Shown: in pieces, positions 33,547 through 41,887 of the stretch
How positions within the stretch are numbered: the first letter of the stretch is position 1
Layout: each line of letters opens with the position of its first letter
NCBI GenBank assembly: GCA_039933105.1
Contig: JBDTOT010000014.1
Coordinates: 1 to 64,000, forward strand
From: FEN-1219 sp039933105
GTDB taxonomy: Bacteria > Pseudomonadota > Gammaproteobacteria > Steroidobacterales > Rariloculaceae
Length of the DNA stretch: 64,000 nt
Reading direction: 5' to 3'
Made by a program: the position numbers and the translations under genes
The notes under the pieces: model-generated
Database searches by the model: none
Seen by the model: the letters and a program-made list of their open reading frames with translations, nothing else
What the model was told of the DNA's origin: nothing

Positions 33547-34095
33547 ATGGCCACTGCTCCACCGCGCCTGAATACGTTGCGCCTTACGTTGCGTCCGCCC
33601 GATGCCGGGGACTTCGACGCATACGCCGCATTCATGGCCAACCCGGCGACGGCCGAGCCGATCGGCGGCGTACAGCCGCGGTCGGTGGCGTGGCGGAGCT
33701 TCACGTCGCTGGCGGGGGCGTGGTCGCTGCACGGCTTCGCCATGTTCTCCGTCATCGAAAAGAGCACCGGACGTTGGATCGGGCGAGTGGGCCCGTGGCG
33801 CCCCGAAGGTTGGCCCGGGACGGAGGTCGGCTGGGGCATCGTGCAGGAGTGCTGGGGGCGCGGCTACGCGACGGAAGCGGCGACGGCCGCGATCGACTGG
33901 GCGATCGACGCACTCGGCTGGACGGACATCATCCACGTGATCGCCCCGACCAACGCACCGTCCCAGGCGGTCGCGCGCAAACTCGGCTCACGCAACCGCG
34001 GCCGCGGCTCGTTACCCGTCCCGCATGCCGACACGATCGTCGATCTCTGGGGCCAATCCGCAGCCGACTGGCGCTGTTCCCACCGCAAATCCTAA
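33547..34095 (+). CDS. GNAT family N-acetyltransferase (RimJ/RimL type)
   Basis: A 182-residue protein. The ATG at 33547 begins MATAPPRLNTLRLTLRPPDA, the normal RimJ/RimL-like start; an earlier start in the same frame would overlap the divergent promoter. The acetyl-CoA binding loop is in VQECWGRGYATEA, preceded by GTEVGWGI, and followed by the helix ATAAIDWAIDALGW and the NAPSQAVARKLG block. The substrate may be a protein N-terminus or a small amine. Confidence 0.85.
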   Translation: MATAPPRLNTLRLTLRPPDAGDFDAYAAFMANPATAEPIGGVQPRSVAWRSFTSLAGAWSLHGFAMFSVIEKSTGRWIGRVGPWRPEGWPGTEVGWGIVQECWGRGYATEAATAAIDWAIDALGWTDIIHVIAPTNAPSQAVARKLGSRNRGRGSLPVPHADTIVDLWGQSAADWRCSHRKS

Positions 34096-34206
34096 GCCGC
34101 ACGACATCGACTCTTCGGCGCGCTGACCACGCCCGCGACGAGCGACGGTGCCAATCGTGCGCGGGCTCCATACGCAGAGCCGCGCGCATGCAGTGCGCAT
34201 CGCGAG

Positions 34207-34322
34207 TGACGTCGGTGTAAGAGGCCCCTCGCGGGACCGTCTGCGCATAGGGATGTGCGCAGCCGAGCCGCAGGGATGCGATTTCCGGCGTGTCCCGCGA
34301 GGGGCCTCTTACGCCGGCGTCA
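34207..34322. repeat. 116-bp inverted-repeat element with nested hairpin
   Basis: Positions 34207-34237 and 34292-34322 are 31-base inverted arms with two mismatches, both of which would be G-U pairs as RNA. The inner 21 bases are perfect; the first 20 are GTAAGAGGCCCCTCGCGGGA. The 54-base centre holds a second inverted repeat, CTGCGCA / TGCGCAG. No coding sequence covers it, no target-site duplication was seen, and no second copy was noticed in this window. It could be a MITE/REP-like mobile element or a strong bidirectional terminator between the convergent acetyltransferase and amidohydrolase genes. Confidence 0.7.
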
Positions 34323-34360
34323 GGTCTGGCACACCGCAAACGCGCGCGACCGCTGTTTTT

Positions 34361-35380
34361 TTACAAGGACGCAGGGAAACGAGGAAAGACGCGCCGCGCG
34401 TTGCCCTCGAAGATGGCGGCACGATCGGCTGCGCTCAACTTCGCGCTGCCGTCGATGTAGCGTTTCGTGTCGTCGAAGTAGTGGCCCGTCTCCGGGTCGA
34501 TGCCGCGCACGGCGCCCACCATCTCCGAAGCGAAAAGAATGTTGTCGATCGGTATCACGCTCAGTAGCAGGTCGATGCCAGGCTGGTGATACACGCATGT
34601 ATCGAAGTACACATTGTTCAGCACCGACTCTTTCAGCGGCGGTCGCTTCAACATGTCGGCCAGACCGCGAAACCGGCCCCAGTGGAACGGCACCGCGCCC
34701 CCGCCGTGCGGAATGATCAGCTTCAAGTCCGGGAAATCCTTGAAGAGGTCCGACGTCATGAGCTGCATGAAAGCGACAGTGTCGGCAGCGAGGTAGTACG
34801 AGCCGGTTGTCTGAAAGTACGGTGTGTTGCACGCTTCGCTCACGTGGATCATTGCGGGCACGCGAAGCTCACACATCTTCTCGTACAACGGATAGAAGTG
34901 CTTATCCGCGAGCCCAGGGCCGTTGAAAAAACCGCCGCTCGTGTCCGGATTCAAGTTACAACCGACGAAACTGAACTCATTGATGCAACGTTCCAGCTCG
35001 CGCACCGAACCCTCGATGGGCGCACCCGGCGACTGCGGCAGTTGCGCAACGCCGACGAAGTTTTGCGGATATAGCTTCGTCAGCCGATAGATCAGATCGT
35101 TGCAGTGCTCGCTCCACGCCTTGCTCGTCGAGGCGTTGCCGAGATGGTGGCCCATCCAGCTCGCACGCGGGCTGAAGATCGTGACGTCCGTGCCACGCTC
35201 CCGTTGCAGCTTCAATTGCGCGCCCTCGACGCTGGCGCGGAGCTGGTCGTCGCTGATCTTCAGCGTGCCCTTCGCTGCCTGATGCTGCGGATTCTTCTTC
35301 AGATCCGCCTTCTGCTGGTCGCGATAATCGCCGAGTTCCTTCGGCGTGGTCGTGTAGTGGCCGTGGCAATCGATGATCAT
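34361..35380 (-). CDS. amidohydrolase family protein, LigJ (4-oxalomesaconate hydratase)-like
   Basis: A 339-residue TIM-barrel protein. The Met at 35380 has AAGGAA just upstream and begins MIIDCHGHYTTTPKELGDYR, with the HxH metal motif and the start typical of LigJ-type hydratases of lignin/protocatechuate 4,5-cleavage. Further metal-site blocks are IFSPRASWMGHHLG, MIHVSEACN, IIPHGGGAVPFHWGR and FASEMVGAVRGIDPETG. LigJ hydrates 4-oxalomesaconate; related amidohydrolases decarboxylate aromatic acids, so the exact reaction is uncertain. No other protocatechuate genes are beside it. Confidence 0.82.
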   Translation of the reverse strand: MIIDCHGHYTTTPKELGDYRDQQKADLKKNPQHQAAKGTLKISDDQLRASVEGAQLKLQRERGTDVTIFSPRASWMGHHLGNASTSKAWSEHCNDLIYRLTKLYPQNFVGVAQLPQSPGAPIEGSVRELERCINEFSFVGCNLNPDTSGGFFNGPGLADKHFYPLYEKMCELRVPAMIHVSEACNTPYFQTTGSYYLAADTVAFMQLMTSDLFKDFPDLKLIIPHGGGAVPFHWGRFRGLADMLKRPPLKESVLNNVYFDTCVYHQPGIDLLLSVIPIDNILFASEMVGAVRGIDPETGHYFDDTKRYIDGSAKLSAADRAAIFEGNARRVFPRFPASL

Positions 35381-35519
35381 GGATTTTCCTTGGCGTTCAC
35401 GAGCGGCATGCCGCCACAGCGCCGGCAGTATACCCGGCCCGTGCTTGACACCCTCCGCGGCGGCGTCTAGAAATGACCGGGCACTGGGACAGTCACTTCG
35501 CAGCGCACGAGGGACGACC

Positions 35520-36305
35520 ATGGCCGAGCAACGACCACCACGAAGCCCGGGCTCGCGCGATTACTTCGATCGCGCGGCCGGCGTCATTCCTGAGTTTACA
35601 GTGTTGAACTACGGGTTCAGCAGCGAGCCCGAGAACACCCGCATCTCGAGCGAAGAGCCCGAGTTCTACTGCCTGCGACTGTACGAGCATGCGCTCGGCG
35701 GCACCGCGCTCGATGGCCGCGAGGTGCTCGAGGTCAGCTGCGGCCGCGGCGGCGGCGCGAACTTCGTGCAGCGCACCTATGCACCGCAGCGGCTCGTCGG
35801 CATCGACTTGAGCCCGGAGAACATTCGCCTCGCGCGTTCGCGCGCCGCATTCCCCGGAGTCGAGTTCCTCGTCGGCAACGCGGAGCGGCTCGAATTTGCC
35901 GATCAGTCGTTTGATACCGTCATCAACATCGGCGCATCGCACCTGTACGACGACCGCACCCGGTTCTTCGCCGAAACGCGGCGCGTGCTGCGGCCAGGCG
36001 GCGTCTTCTGCTACACGGACGGTTGTTGGGCCGACGACGACTGCACCGAGGACCTGCTGGACGCCGGCTTCGATCTGCTCGATCGCACCGAGATCACCGC
36101 GAACGTGGTGCGAGCGCTGCGGCGCGATAGCGCGCGGCGTGAGACGCTTTTCGATGGCCTACCCGACAGCAAACTGCGCGAAGAATACAAGCACTGGGCC
36201 GGCGTCATCGGCTATCGCGCATTCGCGCGCTTCGAAGCCGGCCAGACGCGCTATTTTTCGCACCGATTGCGCCGACCGGCAGCCGACGGCGCAGCAGGCC
36301 GCTAG
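35520..36305 (+). CDS. class I SAM-dependent methyltransferase
   Basis: A 261-residue cytoplasmic enzyme. The ATG at 35520 begins MAEQRPPRSPGSRDYFDRAA. The SAM motif I is GREVLEVSCGRGGGANFV, the acidic motif II GIDLSPENIRLA, followed by VEFLVGNAERLEFADQSFD and VLRPGGVF. The layout resembles methyltransferases acting on lipids or polyketides (phthiotriol and fatty-acid types), with a N-terminal FTVLNYGFSSEPENT block. The substrate is not known. Divergent from the LigJ-like gene. Its stop overlaps the stop of the convergent gene in a CTAG. Confidence 0.85.
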   Translation: MAEQRPPRSPGSRDYFDRAAGVIPEFTVLNYGFSSEPENTRISSEEPEFYCLRLYEHALGGTALDGREVLEVSCGRGGGANFVQRTYAPQRLVGIDLSPENIRLARSRAAFPGVEFLVGNAERLEFADQSFDTVINIGASHLYDDRTRFFAETRRVLRPGGVFCYTDGCWADDDCTEDLLDAGFDLLDRTEITANVVRALRRDSARRETLFDGLPDSKLREEYKHWAGVIGYRAFARFEAGQTRYFSHRLRRPAADGAAGR

Positions 36306-37108
36306 GGAAGCAGCGCGCGCAGTGCCGCGTCGAGGCCGGCATCCGTCGGCACCGCTATACCGAAGATGTCACCGAGCACGTCGCGCAGCTCGTGAAGGGT
36401 CACGAGCTCACGTTGCTCGCGTTGGCCGTCCGCGTAATACACGCTGAACGTGCCGTCGCGCAGCGCGAAACGCCGATCCGGCGCGACACGCGCCGCGACC
36501 AGGCGGCCGCGCATCGGCGAGTCCTCATGCTCCGCAACGTAGAAGTTCAAGACTTCGATGTCGACCTGTTGCTGCGGCTGCAAATCGAATCGGTACAGCG
36601 GCTTCCATTCGCCGCCGACACGCGCCTGCACGACGAACTCGGGCGGCTCATGAAGCACGCGAAATGTTTCGTGCGATGTGGCCTGCTCGGCGCCAGGCAC
36701 GAGGCACAACGGCGCCGTGGGTGTTAGACCGCCGAAGCCCACGTCGCATAGATACCGCTCACCGTCCAAATCCGCGAGCAGCAGCATATGAGTGCGCGCG
36801 CGGAGCATGTCGGCCGGGCGCTCCCACACGACTCGCGCTGCGAGCGCCGTGACCGTAAAGCCAAGCATGCGCAGCACATGCGAGAACAGCAGGTTGTGCT
36901 CGAAGCAGTAGCCGCCGCGACCCGCCGCGACGAGCTTGTGCTGCAAGGACTCGGCATCGAGCCGTACGGTTCGGCCGGCGAGCGTATCGAGGTTTTCGAA
37001 CGCGACGGCGAGCAGATGTTGTGCCTGCAACGCTCGCAGGGTCGATAGTGTCGGCGCGCGCTCACCGCGGTAGGCGATGCGGCGAAAATAGGCATCGAGG
37101 TCGAGCAT
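36302..37108 (-). CDS. arylamine N-acetyltransferase
   Basis: A 268-residue NAT. The catalytic triad is visible: Cys in GRGGYCFEHN, His in RARTHMLLL and Asp in YLCDVGFGGLTP. The N-terminal LDLDAYFRRIAYRGE and VAFENLDTLAGR segments are also typical, as is the usual length (about 270-280 residues). It acetylates arylamines and hydrazines from acetyl-CoA. The gene is 23 bases from the divergent NUDIX gene, so their promoters must overlap. Confidence 0.95.
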   Translation of the reverse strand: MLDLDAYFRRIAYRGERAPTLSTLRALQAQHLLAVAFENLDTLAGRTVRLDAESLQHKLVAAGRGGYCFEHNLLFSHVLRMLGFTVTALAARVVWERPADMLRARTHMLLLADLDGERYLCDVGFGGLTPTAPLCLVPGAEQATSHETFRVLHEPPEFVVQARVGGEWKPLYRFDLQPQQQVDIEVLNFYVAEHEDSPMRGRLVAARVAPDRRFALRDGTFSVYYADGQREQRELVTLHELRDVLGDIFGIAVPTDAGLDAALRALLP

Positions 37109-37131
37109 ACGTTTGTCTATAGTGTAGCTGG

Positions 37132-37665
37132 ATGAACGATAAGGCCTATCGCTACTGCCCTCTGTGCCGCACTGAACTGACGACCGCCGAACGCGGCGGC
37201 AAAGCGCGGCTCGAGTGCCCCGAGTGCGGATTCGTGCAGTGGCGTAACCCGGTACCCGTCGTCGCCGCGGTCGTCGAGCGCGAGGGTCACGTGATCCTCG
37301 TGCACAGCATCGGGCGGCCGCCGACGTGGTTCGGGCTGGTCGCCGGATTCCTCGAGCAGGGCGAGCATCCGCAGGCCGCGGTATTGCGCGAGGTGGACGA
37401 GGAACTCGGCATTCCCGCCAAGCTCGAGAGCTGTATCGGCATCTATCCGTTCGAGCTGTTCAATCAAATCATCTTCGCGTACCACGTGCGCTGTGGCCCG
37501 GGCGCAATCAAGCTCGACACCTCCGAACTCGACGCCTACAAAGAAGTGCCGTTCGCGAAACTGAAGCCCTGGCCACGCGGGACCGGCCCCGCCCTTCGCG
37601 ACTGGCTCGCAGCGCGTGGCTTTCACCCGGCCTACGCCGACTTCGGCACCCCCATCGACGACTGA
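37132..37665 (+). CDS. NUDIX hydrolase with N-terminal zinc ribbon
   Basis: A 177-residue protein. An N-terminal zinc ribbon has two Cys pairs, CPLC and CPEC, at about 9-34. The Nudix box is canonical: a Gly, five residues, Glu (GFLEQGE), then seven residues and REVDEELG. This NudC/YjaD-like organisation is known in NAD pyrophosphatases and related ADP-ribose or nucleotide hydrolases; the length is shorter than NudC (about 257), and the SQPWPFPxS motif of NudC is absent. A broad nucleotide diphosphate substrate is therefore likely. Confidence 0.9.
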   Translation: MNDKAYRYCPLCRTELTTAERGGKARLECPECGFVQWRNPVPVVAAVVEREGHVILVHSIGRPPTWFGLVAGFLEQGEHPQAAVLREVDEELGIPAKLESCIGIYPFELFNQIIFAYHVRCGPGAIKLDTSELDAYKEVPFAKLKPWPRGTGPALRDWLAARGFHPAYADFGTPIDD

Positions 37666-37733
37666 ATCAGGCGCTGCGTTTTACATCGCGCGCGAGGGTG
37701 GCTCGTCCGCGGCCCGCTATACAGCGCGGTGCC

Positions 37734-38636
37734 CTATTTCTTCTGGAACGTGAAGTCGGAGAACTGCGAGCTGCCCTCGCCCGTCTTGACGATGGTGTTG
37801 TTCGGATTCTCGCCGCAGTACCAGTAGCCGATGCGCACCGCACCGTCCGGGTTCGGCACCTGCTTGTAGGTTTGCTGTACGTACCACGGCTCCTCGAGAT
37901 TGACGGGGTCGTATGCCCACACGTCGACAAGCACGGTCGTCGCGTCGGCCTTGCGCCACACCTCGACCGTTTCGAGCCGCTCCGAGTACTGTGGATCGTT
38001 GCGATGGTAGACGCCGGCTCGCACTTGCGCCGTGTGAATCACGAGCGTCTGGCCAGACCAAAACCCGATCGAATCGCCGTAGTGCAACGGGTAAGCGTCG
38101 GCGGCCGGTGGATGCTCACGGCCATCGGTGTATACGCGACGCAAGTTGTTGACGGTCTCGGAGAACAAATACGTCTGCGTCGGCGTGACGATGAATTCCC
38201 GCAGGAACGGAATCGCGAGCCAGCGTGGAAAACCCGGTGGCCCGCAGTCGCTAATGGGGTCGTACTCGACGCCCTTCGCCGATTGCTCACGGCGATGCTT
38301 GAGCTCCGCGAGCGGCTCGGGCTTGAGTTTCGCGGTCGTCAGTTGCTCGCGCTTCTGCGTGGGATCGAAGAACGGTGCGCCGACACGCTGCCACAGCCCC
38401 GTCCAGTCCGGCATGGTCGTTGGCGATAGGGGCACGCCCCCGTTCGCCTGTTTCTTCAGCGCTGCGTAGAGCTCTGCGGCCGTCGCGTGCTGCTTACCGA
38501 GCGCCACTTTGGCGTCGCGCTGCATCGGCACGAGTTCGACACCGGGCGATTGCGCGAAAAGCCGGGGCGCGAATACGGCGAGCGCGAGTCCAAATAGCCA
38601 CTGGCCCACGAGACACCGATTAACCGTTGCGCGCAT
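37734..38636 (-). CDS. exported protein, third GHWEGD-family paralogue
   Basis: A 300-residue protein with a signal peptide ending LFAQ (about residue 29). It aligns with the proteins at 27376-28179 and 10158-11231 through DCGPPGFPRWLAI, LRRVYTDGREHPP and YGDSIGFWSGQTLVIHT, but GHWEGD is changed to GFWSGQ. It contains EPWYVQQTYKQVPNPD and IGYWYCGENPNN near the end. There is no DUF6152 domain and no adjacent DUF6152 gene. It is divergent from the first PQQ enzyme gene with 126 bases between the starts, which suggests a shared regulatory region. Function unknown. Confidence 0.72.
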   Translation of the reverse strand: MRATVNRCLVGQWLFGLALAVFAPRLFAQSPGVELVPMQRDAKVALGKQHATAAELYAALKKQANGGVPLSPTTMPDWTGLWQRVGAPFFDPTQKREQLTTAKLKPEPLAELKHRREQSAKGVEYDPISDCGPPGFPRWLAIPFLREFIVTPTQTYLFSETVNNLRRVYTDGREHPPAADAYPLHYGDSIGFWSGQTLVIHTAQVRAGVYHRNDPQYSERLETVEVWRKADATTVLVDVWAYDPVNLEEPWYVQQTYKQVPNPDGAVRIGYWYCGENPNNTIVKTGEGSSQFSDFTFQKK

Positions 38637-38762
38637 CGAATTTCCCCGAAAAGTGCTGGAGACACGCTAAACCCGGAGCTCCAGGCATGCAACAGAGCCA
38701 GCATTCGCTGACTTTGGGGTAAGATTCGAGACGCTACTACCAACTTCTGGGGGATTCTTAGA

Positions 38763-40517
38763 ATGACCCGCGTTGCCGGTCTCGTTGCCGTCCTTGGTGC
38801 CGTGACCTTACCTTTCGCCTTGCCCGTTCACGGTCAGGACGCGTTCAAGAATTTCCGCCCCGTCACCGACGCCATGTTGGCGAAGCCCGACGACGGCGAC
38901 TGGCCCATGTGGCGGCGCACGCTGAACAACTGGGGCTACAGTCCTCTCGACCAGGTCAGCCGCCGTAACGTAGCGCAGTTGCGCATGGTGTGGACGCGGC
39001 CGTTGACGAATGGCGACCAAGAGGGCACCCCGCTCATCCACGACGGCATCCTGTACTTCCCGAACCCCGGCGACGTGACGCAGGCATTTGTCGCCGCGAC
39101 CGGCGAGTTCCTCTGGGAGTACCGCCGCTCGATGCCGTCCGACGTGGGCGAATTTTTTCCGGCCGCTACGACGAACCGCAATCTCGCGATCTACGACAAC
39201 CTGATCCTAGACAACGGCGCCGACGGCTATGCCTACGCGATGGACGCGAAGACCGGCAAGCTGGCCTGGGAAACGCTGATCCTGGATTACCACCATGGCG
39301 CGAAGAACAGCTCGGGTCCAATCGTAGCTGACGGCAAAGTCATCTCGGGCCGCAGCTGCGAGCCGGAGGGTGGCCCCGAGGCGTGCGTGATCACGGCGTT
39401 CGACGCAAAGACGGGCAAAGAGGTCTGGCGCCACCGCACGATTCCAAAGCCCGGTGAACCCGGCAATGAATCGTGGGGCAACATTCCGTACGAGCAACGC
39501 TGGCACGTCGGCATGTGGATGGTGCCGAGCTACGATCCCGAGACCAAGCTCGTGTATGTCGGCACGTCGGTCACCGCACCAGCGCCGAAGTTCATGCTGG
39601 CCGGCAACAAGAACCAGTACCTGTACCACAACAGCACGCTGGCGCTCGACGTGAACACCGGCGACATGCGTTGGTACTTCCAGCACGTCGTCGACAGCTG
39701 GGATCTCGATCATCCGTTCGAGCGGCTGATCGTCGACACGGACGTGGCGCCCGATCCCTCAGCGGTGAAATGGGCCAACCCCAGCGTGCACGGCGAGAAA
39801 CATCGCGTGATCACGGGCATTCCAGGCAAGACCGGGCTCGTGTATACGCTCGATGCCGCTACAGGCAAGTTCCTGTGGGCGCGCGAGACCACGCATCAGA
39901 ACGTGATCTCCGACATCAACAAAGAGTCGGGCGCTGCAACGGTCAACCCCGAGGCAGAGTTCACCGCGCCCAATCAGACGAAGCTGATCTGTCCAAGTAC
40001 GTCGGGCGGCAAGAACTACCCGTCAGGCACCTACAGTCCGCAGACAGGCCTTATGTTCTTCCCGCTGCAGAACACCTGCATGGAAGAGACCTCCGGTGAG
40101 CGCACGCTCGATCCGAACGAGAACGGCCTCTACCGGTTCTCGTCGAAGATCGTGATCACCCCGGGCGAGAAAAACGTGGGCACGCTCCAGGCCATCTCCG
40201 TCGCAACCGGCAAAACAGAATGGAAGCTCGAGCAGCGCGCGGGCATGTTGAGTCTGATGTCGACGGCCGGCGGCCTACTGTTCGGCGGCGACGTGAACGG
40301 CCACTTCCGGGCGTACGATCAGAAGACGGGCCAGATCCTGTGGGACGTGAACCTGGGCGCGCCGGTTAACGGTTACCCGGCTACGTTCGCGGTCGGTGGC
40401 AAGCAATACATCGCCGTCAGCACGGGCGGATCGGGTCTCGCGTTCGGGCTCAGTCGCCTGGCGCCCGAGCTGCACCCGGGCTCCGGCAACCAGCTCTTCG
40501 TGTTCGCCCTCCCGTAA
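38763..40517 (+). CDS. PQQ-binding-like propeller dehydrogenase (first copy)
   Basis: A 584-residue exported protein. The signal peptide ends near VHGQ (24). The eight-bladed quinoprotein pattern is clear: WPMWRRTLNNWGYSPLDQV, repeated W-x-x-x-TG-type motifs such as DAKTGKLAWE, DAKTGKEVWR, VATGKTEWK and QKTGQILWD. The active-site motif is WDLDHPFE (W313-D314-L315-D316). Family enzymes oxidise alcohols or polyols in the periplasm and pass electrons to cytochromes. Unusual points: the vicinal Cys pair normally near residue 130 is absent, and the GTGNP metal-Asn motif is replaced by GTSVT. It shares about 70 per cent or more of short blocks with the second copy. PQQ binding is inferred, not proven. 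Confidence 0.82.
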   Translation: MTRVAGLVAVLGAVTLPFALPVHGQDAFKNFRPVTDAMLAKPDDGDWPMWRRTLNNWGYSPLDQVSRRNVAQLRMVWTRPLTNGDQEGTPLIHDGILYFPNPGDVTQAFVAATGEFLWEYRRSMPSDVGEFFPAATTNRNLAIYDNLILDNGADGYAYAMDAKTGKLAWETLILDYHHGAKNSSGPIVADGKVISGRSCEPEGGPEACVITAFDAKTGKEVWRHRTIPKPGEPGNESWGNIPYEQRWHVGMWMVPSYDPETKLVYVGTSVTAPAPKFMLAGNKNQYLYHNSTLALDVNTGDMRWYFQHVVDSWDLDHPFERLIVDTDVAPDPSAVKWANPSVHGEKHRVITGIPGKTGLVYTLDAATGKFLWARETTHQNVISDINKESGAATVNPEAEFTAPNQTKLICPSTSGGKNYPSGTYSPQTGLMFFPLQNTCMEETSGERTLDPNENGLYRFSSKIVITPGEKNVGTLQAISVATGKTEWKLEQRAGMLSLMSTAGGLLFGGDVNGHFRAYDQKTGQILWDVNLGAPVNGYPATFAVGGKQYIAVSTGGSGLAFGLSRLAPELHPGSGNQLFVFALP

Positions 40518-40593
40518 AGGGAGGGCCGATCGCGCGACGACCGCCGCGGTGACCGACGACAAGAATAACTAGCGTCCGGGGGGACTCCACACG

Positions 40594-41868
40594 ATGACGA
40601 CCGCGAACACATCCGAAGCCTCGCGAAACGGCATGCTGACCGCGTTTGGGGCCATGATCGGCCTCGCGCTCGGCCCGAGCGTCATCGCCAACCTCACGGT
40701 TACCGCTTACATCACGCCGATCGAGAAAGAGCTCGGTTGGAGTCGGGTCGACGTGTCGTTCGCGTTCACGATCGTGGCCTACATGATCGTGCTGATGTCG
40801 CCTCTGCAGGGCCTGCTCGTCGACCGTTTCGGGGCACGGCGCGTAGTGCTGACTTCGATTCCCCTGTTCGCCTTGAGCCTCGCGGCGATCTACTTCACGC
40901 CCGCGAACATGTACGTCTACTACCTGCTGTGGGCGCTCGTGCCGATCGCCGCCATCGGCCTCTGGCCGCTCGGCTATCTACAGGCGGTAACGCCGTGGTT
41001 CGATCGCAAGCTCGGGCTCGCGCTCGGCTGCGCGAACGCCGGCATCGGTGTGGGCAGCACGCTGCTGCCGATGCTCGTGCTGGGCCCGATGATCCGCGCA
41101 TATGGTTGGCGCAGCGCCGTGCTGACACTCGCGGGGCTCGTGCTGTTCGTGAGCTGGCCCATCGTCGCGTATTGCCTGCGTGAGCCCTCGGCCGCGGAAA
41201 TCGCGGCCCGCAAGAACAGCATGAAAGCTTTCGGCCTGTCGTTCCAGCAATCGATGCGCGAGCCGACGTTCTGGATGCTGAACATCGGGTTCTTTTTGAT
41301 GGGCATCACGGCAACGAGTCTCGTCACGCAGCAGGCGCCGCTCCTTCAGGACGCCGGCTGGACGCCAGCGCAGACTGCGCAGCTGCAAACGACGTTTGGT
41401 TTCGGTTTGCTGTTCGCGCGCGTGGCCATCGGCTACGTCATCGACCACATCTTTGCGCCACGCGTGTTGACGACCGTCTCGATCGGCGGCGCGGTCGCCT
41501 GCATCCTGTACGCGACAGTTCCGGATTACGGCTACGTCAGCGCGTTGCTGATCGGCTTTCTGCTCGGCGCAGAGTTCGACGTGCTTGCGTTCTTGATCAA
41601 ACGCTACTACGGCAATATGGCGTATGGCCGCATCTACGGCGTCATCTTCGGGCTGTTTTACCTCGGGTCAGGCATCGGCATCTGGGCCCTGCCGAAGATT
41701 CGGGAGCTCTCCGCCGATCACACCTACCACGACGGCCTGTACGTCGCGGCCGGCATTCTGATCGCGTCGGCGCTCGTGATGGCCTTCCTGCCAAAGTATC
41801 GCTTCAACGTCGGCGCCGAGGCGGCACCACCCGCCGCCGGCACCGCTACAGCGCCACAGCGCGTTTGA
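40594..41868 (+). CDS. MFS transporter (OFA/monocarboxylate-like)
   Basis: A 424-residue protein with about 12 membrane segments. The conserved loop between helices 2 and 3 reads GLLVDRFGARRVVL, a standard MFS motif A, and LGWSRVDVSFAFTIVAYMI and ALGCANAGIGVG are typical of oxalate/formate antiporter and monocarboxylate-type carriers. A long central loop sits around EIAARKNSMKAFGLSF. Its place between two PQQ-type enzymes suggests it carries their product or a related organic acid across the inner membrane. That role is an inference from position. Confidence 0.87.
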   Translation: MTTANTSEASRNGMLTAFGAMIGLALGPSVIANLTVTAYITPIEKELGWSRVDVSFAFTIVAYMIVLMSPLQGLLVDRFGARRVVLTSIPLFALSLAAIYFTPANMYVYYLLWALVPIAAIGLWPLGYLQAVTPWFDRKLGLALGCANAGIGVGSTLLPMLVLGPMIRAYGWRSAVLTLAGLVLFVSWPIVAYCLREPSAAEIAARKNSMKAFGLSFQQSMREPTFWMLNIGFFLMGITATSLVTQQAPLLQDAGWTPAQTAQLQTTFGFGLLFARVAIGYVIDHIFAPRVLTTVSIGGAVACILYATVPDYGYVSALLIGFLLGAEFDVLAFLIKRYYGNMAYGRIYGVIFGLFYLGSGIGIWALPKIRELSADHTYHDGLYVAAGILIASALVMAFLPKYRFNVGAEAAPPAAGTATAPQRV

Positions 41869-41887
41869 CCCTGCACGGAGAATCTCT

